A stretch of DNA of 64,000 bases from Paenibacillus polymyxa (GCF_001719045.1 NZ_CP015423.1:4215501-4279500), one strand, 5' to 3'. Numbered from the stretch's first letter, positions 27,661 to 36,031 are shown. The notes: generated by a model from the sequence alone, not told the origin. Made by a program: numbers and translations.

Positions 27661-28840
27661 TCACATTTCTTGCAAAGGGAGATGATCTTTCGTGAAATTG
27701 AAGTTCAATATATCTGTAAAGTGAATTCTTATTTTCTCATTAGTATCCTTTTTCATCTTTTCTGTGACGTGTGTGTAGATCTTTAGAGTTGTTTCTGGGT
27801 TCATCATGTCCAACGCGCTTCATAATCGTTTTTAGGTCTACTCCAGCCTCTGAGAGCATGCTTATGTGGGTGTGTCTAAAGATATGGGGAGTGGCTTCTT
27901 TTTTGATTGATGTTTTCTTTAAGATTCTATCCATTCTAATCAAGATATTTTTTTGGATGAATGGATATCCATTGTCACGACAGAATACGAAATCCTTGTC
28001 ATGATAGTCAGGGTACATTTTTCTGTTTTCCTGAACTATTTTTTGCTGCGTATTTCTATAATCGGCAAGCAAGTCCATAATGGTTTCGTCCAAGTCGAAA
28101 GTGCGGATAGACCCTTTAGTTTTAGGTGGGGTGAGTTTATATAGCTTCATATTGTTTTGCTCATTATAGAGAGTCTTGGTCACTCGAATTTCATTCGTTT
28201 CAAAATTAATATCCGTCCATTTTAAGGCACATAGTTCCCCTGAACGCATGCCTGAAAAGGCGAGAAGATAAAAACGCTCTAAATCCATTGGTAGGCCATG
28301 CAGGTATACTGCCTGAAGGAATTCCGTTATTTCAGGCTTTTCTAAAAATCCGTCTTCAATGGTCGTATTTTCAATTTCTTCTACAGTCAGCATTTTGGCT
28401 GGTATGACTGCACCGGTGCAAGGATTGTCCAATCGCATTTTATTTTTTATTGCATATTTCATAATCATATTCGCAGTGACATGTACCCCTTCAATTGTGG
28501 TTCGGGCATATTTTTTATCATCGAGATCATTGAGTTTGTTTTGATATTGCTTATGCGTTATCTTGTCAATATTTACTTTGGGAATGTATCTCACCAAAAT
28601 TTTAATTTCTTTGCTTCTGACTCTGACGGTGCTTTCTTTGACCTCCCCTTTAGAGTAGGTCTTAAGCCAATCCCATGCAACTTCCTCGAAAGGGAGCTTT
28701 TTTACTTTCTTGGCATCCACGCCATGTTTAACAAGATCATCTAGAACTCTTTGAGCACGAGCAAGAGTTTCCTTCTGCGTGTCTCCCCTACGAGGTATCT
28801 GCTTGCGCTTCCACGTCACAGGACTAGGTAGGCCGTCTAC
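27661..28840 (-). pseudogene. Broken tyrosine integrase of a phage-like element
   Basis: The reading frame encodes most of a phage-type tyrosine recombinase: the SAM-like core-binding domain, the first catalytic Arg in AFSGMRSGELCALKW, and HIFRHTHISMLSEAG with His and Arg. Two lesions are visible. At the 5' end the frame opens only at about 28,840 with a residual VDGLPSPVTWKRKQIP, so the usual 50-60 N-terminal residues are missing. One extra base near 27,796 shifts the frame after GHDEP. In the other frame the sequence continues ETTLKIYTHVTEKMKKDTNEKI and ends at 27,661, restoring the catalytic Tyr. As it stands the product stops at 27,740 without that Tyr. Confidence 0.85.
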
Positions 28841-28865
28841 TCAGGAAAGCGGAGCTGATCTGGCC

Positions 28866-29813
28866 ATGTCCGGCTTCGATTTGGAAGAGTTCGAGGATCT
28901 GGCGGCAGAGTTTGCTGTCCCACAGGATGAAACCTTGGACCTTCCGGTTACCGATGATGACTTTGACGTCCAGCGTGCTCTAGATGGAATCAAGGAACCG
29001 GAGACGAGGCGCGGGGATGTATGGCAGCTTGGTCGGCATCGATTAGTGTGTGGAGATGCGACCAATCCTGATGATGTAGCACTTTTAATGGACGGAGCCA
29101 AAGCAGCGTTGGTCGTTACTGATCCACCTTATAATGTGGCTGTTGAGAGTGTTTCAGAGCGTCTGGCCGCTGATGGCCGTAGCAGCATAATGAACGACAA
29201 CATGCCCGCTGAGGACTTCGGGGGCTTTTTGTATGCCGTTTTTTCCAACTATGCAGTGGTGATGCAGCCAACTGCAGCTATATATGTATTCCATCCTTCG
29301 ACCTATCAGCGGGAGTTCGAGGATGCGATGAACGCAGCTGGCATCGTCGTCCGGACACAGTGTGTCTGGGTTAAGAATGCGGCTACCTTCGGCTGGGCAC
29401 AGTACCGTTTCAAACATGAGCCTGTCTTTTATGCTCATATGAAGGGCAAATCTCCTGCTTGGTACGGCGATCGGACACAGACAACAGTATGGAAGGCTGG
29501 CCTGCCTGTTGAGGACCCGCTCCCCGAGACAGTATGGGAGGTTTCGAGGGGCGATGTGAACAAGTACGTTCATCCCACTCAGAAGCCTCTTGACTTGTTA
29601 GCCATCCCATTCAAAAATAGCAGCCAGCGCGGTGACGAGATCGTTGATTTCTTCGGCGGCAGTGGCTCCACGCTTATGACCTGTGAGCAGATGGACCGGA
29701 CATGCCGAACATTGGAACTAGATCCGATCTTCTGCGATGTGATCAAAAAACGATTCATGGAGAGCACTGGTATTGAGCCAGTCCTGTTGCATCGAGCTGA
29801 ACCCGAAGCATAG
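28866..29813 (+). CDS. Phage-type DNA methyltransferase lacking its N-terminal domain
   Basis: About 315 residues from ATG 28,866 (frame open from 28,779). RRGDVWQLGRHRLVCGDATNPDDV leads into the catalytic VVTDPPYNV, and FFGGSGSTLMTCEQ (the SAM motif) follows near the C-terminus, the order of beta-class enzymes. DPPY favours N6-adenine methylation. Phage relatives carry a ParB-like nuclease domain before this point; here only its last residues (MSGFDLEEFEDLAAEF) remain. The 5' end overlaps the truncated end of the integrase, so a deletion seems to have joined the two. Whether the remnant is translated is unknown. Confidence 0.75.
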   Translation: MSGFDLEEFEDLAAEFAVPQDETLDLPVTDDDFDVQRALDGIKEPETRRGDVWQLGRHRLVCGDATNPDDVALLMDGAKAALVVTDPPYNVAVESVSERLAADGRSSIMNDNMPAEDFGGFLYAVFSNYAVVMQPTAAIYVFHPSTYQREFEDAMNAAGIVVRTQCVWVKNAATFGWAQYRFKHEPVFYAHMKGKSPAWYGDRTQTTVWKAGLPVEDPLPETVWEVSRGDVNKYVHPTQKPLDLLAIPFKNSSQRGDEIVDFFGGSGSTLMTCEQMDRTCRTLELDPIFCDVIKKRFMESTGIEPVLLHRAEPEA

Positions 29814-29814
29814 T

Positions 29815-29925
29815 GAATTTCAATTAGATAGGCTTCAAAGTGAACTTACTAAGCGATTAACTGAACTGATTGACCTTACTGAAAAGTATGAAAAATATGC
29901 CGTCTCTGAGAAAGAAAATGAATAG
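29815..29925 (+). other. Open fragment without start, probable phage gene remnant
   Basis: An open run directly after the methyltransferase encodes a charged helical peptide (begins EFQLDRLQSELTKRL, ends SEKENE) but has no start codon or Shine-Dalgarno. The remaining 29,926-30,087 is AT-rich leader DNA of the next gene. It is unassigned. Confidence 0.35.
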
Positions 29926-30087
29926 TGAAGGACGAGCCGTGAACACGTTTAATAATACTGTTAGTCAATACATAAATATGTATTTATTAAACATCAATAT
30001 GATTTTATTGTAAAAGAAATTAGAAAGATGGAATCTTTTAGTAGTATGAAGAGGTAGTTTAATATACAAATATAGGAGGAAAAAGCT

Positions 30088-30594
30088 TTGAAGAAAAAAC
30101 ATTTTATTGTACCGGCCCTGGCTCTGGGTCTAATAGGGGGAGCTATTGCAGTACCCAATGCGATTTTTGCAGATTCAGATGTTGCTGTAACTGATTCTGC
30201 AACATCGACTGCGGTGACTCAAGATGCTGGTAAAACAACTACTGGTGACCATGTAGTAACGCCTCAAAGAGCAAGAGATGTTTTTGATGACACGTTCGAC
30301 AGAAAGGACCCAGTATCACGCTTTGTATTAGACCCTGGATACGGGCATCTTAAAATTTCTGCGAAAAACACAGGTGATTCAACCATTACTTTTAGTGTGG
30401 TGCATACAGACAGCAATAAATTATATGTTACTAAGACTATAGGCGCTCATAGCAGTTTGAACTGGGATAGTTTAAATTCTTTTTCGTCAGGTCTGCGTTC
30501 AGGAAATTATGAAATTCAATGGAGAGCTGGCGGCGATATTGTGCACGTCTCAGCATATGGTGTGTCAGGTCAATACCCAAGCGATATTCAATAA
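30088..30594 (+). CDS. Small secreted protein, paralogue of the one at 35,612
   Basis: The 168-residue product starts at TTG 30,088, supported by GGAGG eight bases upstream. A signal peptide (basic KKK, hydrophobic core, predicted cut after NAIFA) is followed by a Ser/Thr/Asp-rich linker. The mature domain is of about 100 residues and predicted beta-rich (GYGHLKISAKNTGDSTITFSV, then SNKLYVTKTIG, then GLRSGNYEIQW). The domain matches the protein at 35,612-36,031, including G(Y/W)GH(L/V)K, SNKLY and GLRSGNY. No family function is recognised. It sits inside the phage-remnant island. Confidence 0.75.
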   Translation: MKKKHFIVPALALGLIGGAIAVPNAIFADSDVAVTDSATSTAVTQDAGKTTTGDHVVTPQRARDVFDDTFDRKDPVSRFVLDPGYGHLKISAKNTGDSTITFSVVHTDSNKLYVTKTIGAHSSLNWDSLNSFSSGLRSGNYEIQWRAGGDIVHVSAYGVSGQYPSDIQ

Positions 30595-30611
30595 GAAAAA
30601 CGCGACAAGCG

Positions 30612-30658
30612 AAACAAAGAAAGCTCCAACCTTTTCCGGTTCGGGGCTTTCTTTGTTT
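30612..30658 (+). terminator. Long-stem terminator
   Basis: A stem of about 20 bp starts AAACAAAGAAAGC and ends GCTTTCTTTGTTT, with two mismatches and a short loop. It follows the secreted-protein gene. Confidence 0.85.
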
Positions 30659-30702
30659 TGTATCTCAAAAGAGCGTAGTTTAAATGAGTCCGGTATCTTT
30701 AT

Positions 30703-30830
30703 ATTTGTTGGGGTGGTGATTGTGTAGCATAGCCAGAGAACGAAGCGGTTCAGGACTTGGACCGTCTCATTGAATTGGATATTAAGCTTAAAAGGACGAA
30801 TTTAGGTAGCATTCTTTGTGAAAAAATCAC
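30703..30830 (+). other. Remnant related to the 5' end of the small terminase gene
   Basis: The DNA at about 30,703-30,745 repeats that at 32,661-32,702 (TTTGTTGGGG-GGTGAT-TGTAG followed by codons for ARERS). In this copy the frame stops after 14 residues. In another frame the next bases read PENEAVQDLDRLIELDIKLKRTN, also without a start. Both look like fragments of decayed phage genes. They lie directly upstream of the csoR promoter. Confidence 0.5.
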
Positions 30831-30859
30831 TTGAATTAACCCCCTGGGGGGGATACTAT
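30831..30859 (+). promoter_or_regulatory. csoR promoter with CsoR operator in the spacer
   Basis: TTGAAT (30,831-30,836) and TACTAT (30,854-30,859) are 17 bases apart. The spacer holds CCCCCTGGGGGG, the C-run/G-run dyad typical of CsoR-family operators. Binding there would block RNA polymerase, giving autoregulation of csoR and the MATE gene. Confidence 0.85.
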
Positions 30860-30888
30860 TATCCTAAACCAGTGTGGAGGTTAAAACT

Positions 30889-31188
30889 ATGAGTGATCTT
30901 AATCAAGAACATCATCATGACCACGAGCATAAGTATCGCAAACAAATCGTGAACCGATTGGCACGAATCGAAGGTCATCTCAGGTCTGTTAAGGAGATGA
31001 CAGAGAACGGGCGTGACTGTCCTGATGTTCTTCTGCAAATTGCAGCAGTTCAAAAGGCATTAGACAAAGCGGCGAAACTTTTACTCAAAGACCACTTGGA
31101 GAACTGTGTCGTGAAAGCAGTTCACCATGGGAATGAAGATAAAGTTATAGAGGATCTCAACAAGGCGCTCAACAATTATATTCGCTAA
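30889..31188 (+). CDS. CsoR/RcnR-family metal-sensing repressor
   Basis: A 99-residue all-helical repressor. ATG 30,889 is set by GGAGG eight bases upstream. The His-rich N-terminus (EHHHDHEH) may contribute to metal binding. RLARIEGHLRSVKEM is the family's first helix. The Cys of RDCPDVLLQIAAV and the His and Cys of KDHLENCVV form the C-H-C set used for Cu(I) in CsoR. It is followed after 19 bases by a MATE transporter, an unusual partner. Copper sensing is the first guess; nickel, cobalt, formaldehyde or persulfide sensing by relatives cannot be excluded. Confidence 0.88.
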   Translation: MSDLNQEHHHDHEHKYRKQIVNRLARIEGHLRSVKEMTENGRDCPDVLLQIAAVQKALDKAAKLLLKDHLENCVVKAVHHGNEDKVIEDLNKALNNYIR

Positions 31189-31207
31189 GGGCAAGGAGGA
31201 CGGCTCT

Positions 31208-32578
31208 GTGCCTAAAGGACTTGAAATTAAAGACACAAGCGGTAAACAAAAAATAAAAATTGTATTGGCCTTGGGAATACCAGCGATGATTGAAAATCTT
31301 CTGCAGACTGTCGTTGGCTTCGTGGATACTCTATTCGTTTCTAAAATAGGTCTTTTAGAGCTTACCGCTGTTGGCGTAACTAATGCCATAATGGCTGTAT
31401 ATTTGGCAGTATTTTTAGCTATGGGTATCGGTACCTCTTCATTGATTGCGAAAAGTGTAGGTGCTGGAGATATTAGTAAGGCTAAAGCAATTGCAAAGCA
31501 ATCGACGTTAATTGCTGCTATTTTAGGGATTATTTTTGGTCTGGTTACGTTTTTCTTTGCTAAACCAATATTGCAGATCATGGGGGCCGAGCCGGCTGTG
31601 CTAAGTAGCGGAATTGTTTACTTCCGCATTGTTGCTGTGCCCTCAATATTCATCTCTTTAATGACGATTTTTGGGAGTATATTAAGAGCAGCAGGTAATA
31701 CCAAAACACCGATGAAAGTTGGCCTATGGATCAATATTTTGCATATAGGCCTTGATTATATTTTGATTTTTGGACTTGCTGGTATTCCTGCTATGGGAAT
31801 TGCAGGGGCCGCCTGGGCAACTGTTATAGTTAGGATAGTTGGCGCAATCGCATTATTTATGTATATCCGAAAATCGGAATTATCTTTCTCTTTCAGGATG
31901 AAAGCTGGAGACTACACTCTTCCGTTGCTACAATTATCTATTCCTGCGGGTATTGAACGCCTGATCATGCGTTTTGGGCAGGTGTTGTATTTTGGTCTGA
32001 TTGTACGTATTGGAACAGAGGTATACGCAGCGCATACGATAGCTGGGAATATTGAGATATTTTCATACATGCCAGGTTATGGAATGGCGGTTGCTGCGAC
32101 CACATTGGTGGGACAGTGTTTAGGCGCTGGTCGTAATGACGATGCGTATAGGTACGGACTTTATACGACAGGTGTTGCAGTTGTATTCATGTCCTTTGTG
32201 GGTGTGCTGTTATTTGTTTACTCTCCTGTGGCGGCTACCTGGTTTACAGATGATCCAACCGTTATAAGCATGGTTACGACTGCACTAAGAATAGATGCCT
32301 TTGCACAACCATTCCTTGCTATAGGGCTAGTGTTGACTGGTGCTTTGCAAGGAGCCGGAGATACAAAAGGTCCCATGTACAGTACAGCTATAGGAATGTG
32401 GGCAATCCGAGTCATTGGTGTCTATATTTTATGCATTCATTTTAATTATGGGATTGCTGGAGTATGGCTATCCGTTGCTTTTGATATTTTTGTTCGATCT
32501 ATTTATCTTTTTGCTCGTTTCAAAAGTAGGTTAACCAAAAACCCGTTGCAAAAAGGTAAGCAAGCATCTTCATCTTGA
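31208..32578 (+). CDS. MATE-family efflux transporter
   Basis: The 456-residue protein has about twelve membrane segments in two homologous halves, as in MATE Na+/H+-drug antiporters. It begins near residue 15 with KIKIVLALGIPAMIENLLQTVVGFVDTLFVSKIG, and the second half contains IGLVLTGALQGAGDTKGPMYSTAIGMW. GTG 31,208 has AAGGAGG seven bases upstream. The operon with csoR implies induction by the CsoR ligand. The transported compound is unknown; it may be a metal-binding small molecule rather than the metal itself. Confidence 0.88.
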   Translation: MPKGLEIKDTSGKQKIKIVLALGIPAMIENLLQTVVGFVDTLFVSKIGLLELTAVGVTNAIMAVYLAVFLAMGIGTSSLIAKSVGAGDISKAKAIAKQSTLIAAILGIIFGLVTFFFAKPILQIMGAEPAVLSSGIVYFRIVAVPSIFISLMTIFGSILRAAGNTKTPMKVGLWINILHIGLDYILIFGLAGIPAMGIAGAAWATVIVRIVGAIALFMYIRKSELSFSFRMKAGDYTLPLLQLSIPAGIERLIMRFGQVLYFGLIVRIGTEVYAAHTIAGNIEIFSYMPGYGMAVAATTLVGQCLGAGRNDDAYRYGLYTTGVAVVFMSFVGVLLFVYSPVAATWFTDDPTVISMVTTALRIDAFAQPFLAIGLVLTGALQGAGDTKGPMYSTAIGMWAIRVIGVYILCIHFNYGIAGVWLSVAFDIFVRSIYLFARFKSRLTKNPLQKGKQASSS

Positions 32579-32686
32579 TGCATATAAAACAAAGCCTTAT
32601 GAACCATAAAAGCAATAGGAGTAAAGAATATACCATTAGACGAGCTGAGTTGGGCTCGTTTTTTTGTTGGGGGTGGTGATGATGTA

Positions 32687-33169
32687 GTGGCAAGAGAGAG
32701 AAGTCCTGACCGGGACAAGGCAAAAAAGATGTGGCTGGAGAGCGGCGGAGCGATGAAGCTAAAAGACATCGCCGCCGCTCTTTCTGTTGGCGAGACTCAG
32801 GTCCGAAAATGGAAGTCACAGGACAAATGGGCAGACGATCTGAATAGTAACGTTACCAATGAATCCAAAAGTAACGTTACTAAACGAGGAGCGACCAAAG
32901 GGAACAAAAACGCTGTCGGCAATCGCGGCGGTGCTCCCCCAGGTAACCAAAACGCCAAGGGGAATAGTGGCGGGCCGGGTGGGCCGTTTCGTAACAAGAA
33001 GGCACTAAAACATGGGCTGTACGAAACAATCTTTCTGGACACGCTGGATGAGCAAGAGCAGGCGCTTTTTGATTCTATTGAAGTTAAGCCCCTTGATCAG
33101 TTGGAAACTACTTTGAAGACACTGATTCTCCAAGAGCGAAAATTGGGAATGCAGTATCGGATGCGTTAG
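32687..33169 (+). CDS. Phage small terminase-like protein
   Basis: The 160-residue product resembles phage terminase small subunits (PBSX XtmA/YqaS type). VARERSPDRDKAKKMWLESGG leads into a helix-turn-helix (KDIAAALSVGETQVRKWKSQDKW). A Gly/Asn-rich linker (GAPPGNQNAKGN) and KHGLYE follow. The protein is short for the family, and no large terminase, portal or capsid gene follows, so it is a remnant. The start is GTG 32,687. A second copy of its upstream DNA lies at 30,703. Confidence 0.75.
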   Translation: MARERSPDRDKAKKMWLESGGAMKLKDIAAALSVGETQVRKWKSQDKWADDLNSNVTNESKSNVTKRGATKGNKNAVGNRGGAPPGNQNAKGNSGGPGGPFRNKKALKHGLYETIFLDTLDEQEQALFDSIEVKPLDQLETTLKTLILQERKLGMQYRMR

Positions 33170-33174
33170 ATTCA

Positions 33175-33429
33175 ATGATAAAATGGATAGAAAAAACTAA
33201 AGATAATAACTCGATTGCTGATGAGAATGAGTTGATTTGTAAATTTAATAAAATCTTGTCAATCCGAATCGGAGTACAGTATCATATGTTCATATGCTTT
33301 GTTTAGTGATGATAACTACTATGAAGTTAAGAAACATATGATTGACAAGAACATTTGGGATAGCGACTTAGAGGATTTAGAGAAGAGATGTTTAGAGCAT
33401 TGTTTAATTAAAGATATGGTATTGAATTG
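33175..33429 (+). pseudogene. Frameshifted small gene of unknown function
   Basis: ATG 33,175 opens a frame (MIKWIEKTKDNNSIADE...) that stops at 33,306 after IRIGVQ. In the +1 frame the sequence continues without stops as YSIICSYALFSDDNYYEVKKHMIDKNIWDSDLEDLEKRCLEHCLIKD and ends at 33,429. The joined product would have about 84 residues. The coherent amino acid composition on both sides suggests one broken gene. No family is recognised. Confidence 0.5.
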
Positions 33430-33565
33430 AATCAGTGTAGTGTTCAAATTTCTGTCCATATATCAAAAGGGTGCTCAGACGTTGTGTATTTGCAACTTAT
33501 TCAGCCAATGTATACCTATAACAACACATACGGAAGCGTTGTTGTGCATCCCGAAGCATCGTGGT

Positions 33566-33600
33566 ACCCTGCTGGCTTAATGCCGGTGGGGTGTTTTTTG
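33566..33600 (+). terminator. Terminator upstream of the RRNPP receptor gene
   Basis: ACCCTGCTGGC and GCCGGTGGGGT form an 11-bp stem with G-U pairs, followed by six T residues. The flanking 33,430-33,739 contains no convincing gene. TTGACA at 33,660-33,665 may be part of the receptor promoter but has no well-spaced -10. Confidence 0.75.
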
Positions 33601-33739
33601 TTTACAGGAGTGCTCTTATGACAAACGCAGTATTTCTACATAATTCGCAAAAAAAGATATTGACAACTGGTTAATTGCTGGTCAAAAATAGTAAATGATT
33701 ATAAAATTCTGGGATTTTTAAGCGAAGGGTGGCTATGGC

Positions 33740-35155
33740 ATGAAGCATACACCTACGATTCGAGCAGAATTAGATAGATACTTACAACAAAAGGGTTTGA
33801 GCATAGCGCAATTTGGACAACTTGCAGGCATGAATAGGGGAATAGTAAGTGCTATTGTGACAGGGAATAAGTCAATGTCTGTTAACCAGCTTGACCTAAT
33901 CACTGAGGCTATGGGTTTACCAGAAGGGGATTTTTACGATCTGTTTATAGAAAACTACATTATCGACCATCCCCCGAATATGAGGCGAATCGAGCCATTT
34001 TTGTTTCGCTGTGCGGAGTTGGACAAGCTGGATGCGATCCGTCGAGTGGTGGGAGCTATCATGGACAATCTACTATATTCACCCAAGCTATTTGAAATTG
34101 CAGAAGAATTGTTGGCGCAGGGACGACATGAGGCTGCGCTACTGCTCTATGAGGGTGTGGCTGAAGCGGAGAAATATCAACATTCTGAGCGTTTGGCAGT
34201 CTGTCAATATCGTATATTCACGATTCAAGTTGGAGACGATCAAAGTCGGAATCTCAAGGTAGCAACGCTATTTGAACCCTTCGTGGAACGTCTGGATGAA
34301 ATAGAACAGCTTGACGCGCTGAAGGATTTGGCTAACGTGTACAGGTCTTTGCGTAAATGGGACAAGGTAGAGGAAGTAGCAAAAATAATGAGGACTAAAG
34401 CGGAAATTCAATATAATTTGAAACATGAACACAAGAGTCGAGAATGTAATGAATCTACTAAGAAGCTGACTCGTCCTTTGTTTGTATACATTTCCTATGC
34501 TGACCTGCTGTGTGCAAGTGTCTATGAAGCCCAAGGCGATTATCAACAAGCTCTACAATATACATACGCCTATGCTAATTTAGATTGGGTTAAAGAAACA
34601 GATGAAGATACCCAACACTGGATTGGCTTGTTTAAGCACTGGGCAAAAGCTAATGTTATTGTGAATAAGCTTTTATCCGGAGATACTAAGGTGCTACAAG
34701 ATTATGTTGAATATATTGATACGGCCGAGGATACAACTCAGGAAGACAGGGTCATCCAACTGCTGAATATTATGATAGCGGCTAACCGATATGATATCGA
34801 TGTTAGTAATATAATTAAACGCTTTGAAGCGGACATGGTATTATTATTGCAACACTCATCAAGTGATATGTATACTCAACAAGTGGTACCAGACTATTTT
34901 GCGTGGTGTGGTTACGAGTTAGCTCATTATTATTTACATCGAAGCTTTTACGATGATGGTTTTAAACATTTGATGTATTCAATGGTAAGTTATCATACAC
35001 TAAGTAATGAGACTTACTTCATAAATTGTATGGGGCTGTTTTTACATTTTCGGGAGTATGCAGTTCCTGAAACCAAAGCAGCATTTTTAAATCTCATTGA
35101 AAAGGTGTGGATGAACAATGTTAAAAAAAATGGTACTGTTGATCATCGCGGCTAG
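33740..35155 (+). CDS. RRNPP-family quorum-sensing receptor (AloR-like)
   Basis: The 471-residue protein has an N-terminal helix-turn-helix (RAELDRYLQQKGLSIAQFGQLAGMNRGIVSAIVTGNKSMSV). About 380 residues of helical TPR-like repeats follow, among them LAVCQYRIFTIQV, VYRSLRKWDKVEEVAK, SVYEAQGDYQQALQYTYAYA and YELAHYYLHRSFYDDGFKHL. This matches peptide-binding regulators of the Rap/NprR/PlcR/AimR superfamily, which P. polymyxa carries in many copies (reported as Alo systems). A secreted propeptide gene overlaps its 3' end. The imported mature peptide is expected to bind the repeats and change DNA binding. Confidence 0.87.
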   Translation: MKHTPTIRAELDRYLQQKGLSIAQFGQLAGMNRGIVSAIVTGNKSMSVNQLDLITEAMGLPEGDFYDLFIENYIIDHPPNMRRIEPFLFRCAELDKLDAIRRVVGAIMDNLLYSPKLFEIAEELLAQGRHEAALLLYEGVAEAEKYQHSERLAVCQYRIFTIQVGDDQSRNLKVATLFEPFVERLDEIEQLDALKDLANVYRSLRKWDKVEEVAKIMRTKAEIQYNLKHEHKSRECNESTKKLTRPLFVYISYADLLCASVYEAQGDYQQALQYTYAYANLDWVKETDEDTQHWIGLFKHWAKANVIVNKLLSGDTKVLQDYVEYIDTAEDTTQEDRVIQLLNIMIAANRYDIDVSNIIKRFEADMVLLLQHSSSDMYTQQVVPDYFAWCGYELAHYYLHRSFYDDGFKHLMYSMVSYHTLSNETYFINCMGLFLHFREYAVPETKAAFLNLIEKVWMNNVKKNGTVDHRG

Positions 35156-35228
35156 CTTTTTATTTATCGTTACTGCACCCGTTCACTCGCATGATATACG
35201 GCCTCAAGTACAGCATGGGGGCGCTTAA
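35118..35228 (+). CDS. Secreted signalling propeptide (AloP/Phr-like, 36 aa)
   Basis: ATG 35,118 lies in another frame inside the end of the receptor gene (38-base overlap). The product starts MLKKMVLLIIAASFLF, a classical signal peptide. The probable cut is near PVHS, releasing HDIRPQVQHGGA, from which a shorter mature peptide would be trimmed. Size, position and overlap match Phr, AimP and AloP genes. A terminator follows directly. The exact mature peptide cannot be read from the sequence. Confidence 0.85.
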   Translation: MLKKMVLLIIAASFLFIVTAPVHSHDIRPQVQHGGA

Positions 35229-35241
35229 ACGTAAGCAGTGC

Positions 35242-35280
35242 AAATCCCCGCTAACCTTAACTGGTGGGTGGGGATTTTTT
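35242..35280 (+). terminator. Terminator of the receptor-propeptide operon
   Basis: AAATCCCCGCTAACC and GGTGGGTGGGGATTT form a stem around TTAACT, followed by T residues. Related copies lie at 36,112 and 36,533. Confidence 0.85.
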
Positions 35281-35331
35281 ATTGAAGGAATTACCACACC
35301 GTTCACCGAATGAATTATCGAGGTGATCAGC

Positions 35332-35535
35332 ATGAACCATACATATAAAGTGTTAAACTCAGATATCGAACTATTTGCAGCTGCATTAACCCAGGTAAGA
35401 GTATACGTTGTTCAGTCATTGGGAGAAGACGTGGTATCGGTTGTAGACTATGGAGGGACAGTAGGAAAGTTTTCGCCCGATACGATTAAGATTGCCGGAG
35501 CGTACTATATGCGGAATCAGTTTGAATTAGAGTAG
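35332..35535 (+). CDS. Small protein of unknown function
   Basis: The 67-residue product MNHTYKVLNSDIELFAAAL...YYMRNQFELE is predicted to be a small soluble alpha/beta protein. GAGGTGATC lies nine bases upstream of ATG 35,332. It is the first gene after the propeptide terminator. Its last 20 bases and the following bases recur at 36,148-36,175. No family is recognised. Confidence 0.6.
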   Translation: MNHTYKVLNSDIELFAAALTQVRVYVVQSLGEDVVSVVDYGGTVGKFSPDTIKIAGAYYMRNQFELE

Positions 35536-35611
35536 ATATGAAAGGACCTACCAGATTGTAGACGGTAGTCTCTTTAAGGTAGACCATATCAAAAAATAGA
35601 AGGGGAAAATG

Positions 35612-36031
35612 ATGAAGAAAAGAATATTTCTGTTCTCGGTTTTGTCTTTAAGCATGGCGATTACGGTAGGGGCTACTTCAGCTTCAACAAGTAAAACTAG
35701 CGAAAACATCATAATTAATCAAAGATCGAGCGGAGGTGCAACTGTAGGAGAGTCCTTTGATGTCCCTAAGGGATGGGGGCATGTTAAACTTTGTATGAAA
35801 AATCACTCTAATCATCCGGTAAAAGTAAGTTTAACTCATAACGGTTCAAACAAACTATATATTGAAGCATTAGTAATTGCTCCTCATGACACAGTTATTT
35901 GGAAAAGTACTGATGAAGGTATCACCAACGGTTTGCGTTCTGGAAACTACACACTTCAGTGGAGAGGCAGTGATTATAAAGTTAATGGGGAAACATGGGG
36001 AATAGCTGATTCACAGCCTGGAAACCTCTAA
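35612..36031 (+). CDS. Small secreted protein, paralogue of the one at 30,088
   Basis: The 139-residue product has a signal peptide (KKRIFLFSVLSLSMAITVGATSA) and a domain of about 100 residues: GWGHVKLCMKNHSNHPVKVSL, SNKLYIEALVIAPHDTVIWKS, GLRSGNYTLQW. It is clearly homologous to the 30,088-30,594 product but lacks the Ser/Thr-rich linker. ATG 35,612 is six bases from AGGGG; ATG 35,609 is only three away. It lies in the cassette downstream of the quorum-sensing pair. Confidence 0.75.
   Translation: MKKRIFLFSVLSLSMAITVGATSASTSKTSENIIINQRSSGGATVGESFDVPKGWGHVKLCMKNHSNHPVKVSLTHNGSNKLYIEALVIAPHDTVIWKSTDEGITNGLRSGNYTLQWRGSDYKVNGETWGIADSQPGNL

Noticed and set aside
33427..33621. 64-residue frame before the RRNPP receptor
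   Set aside because: It reads through a strong terminator hairpin and lacks a ribosome site.
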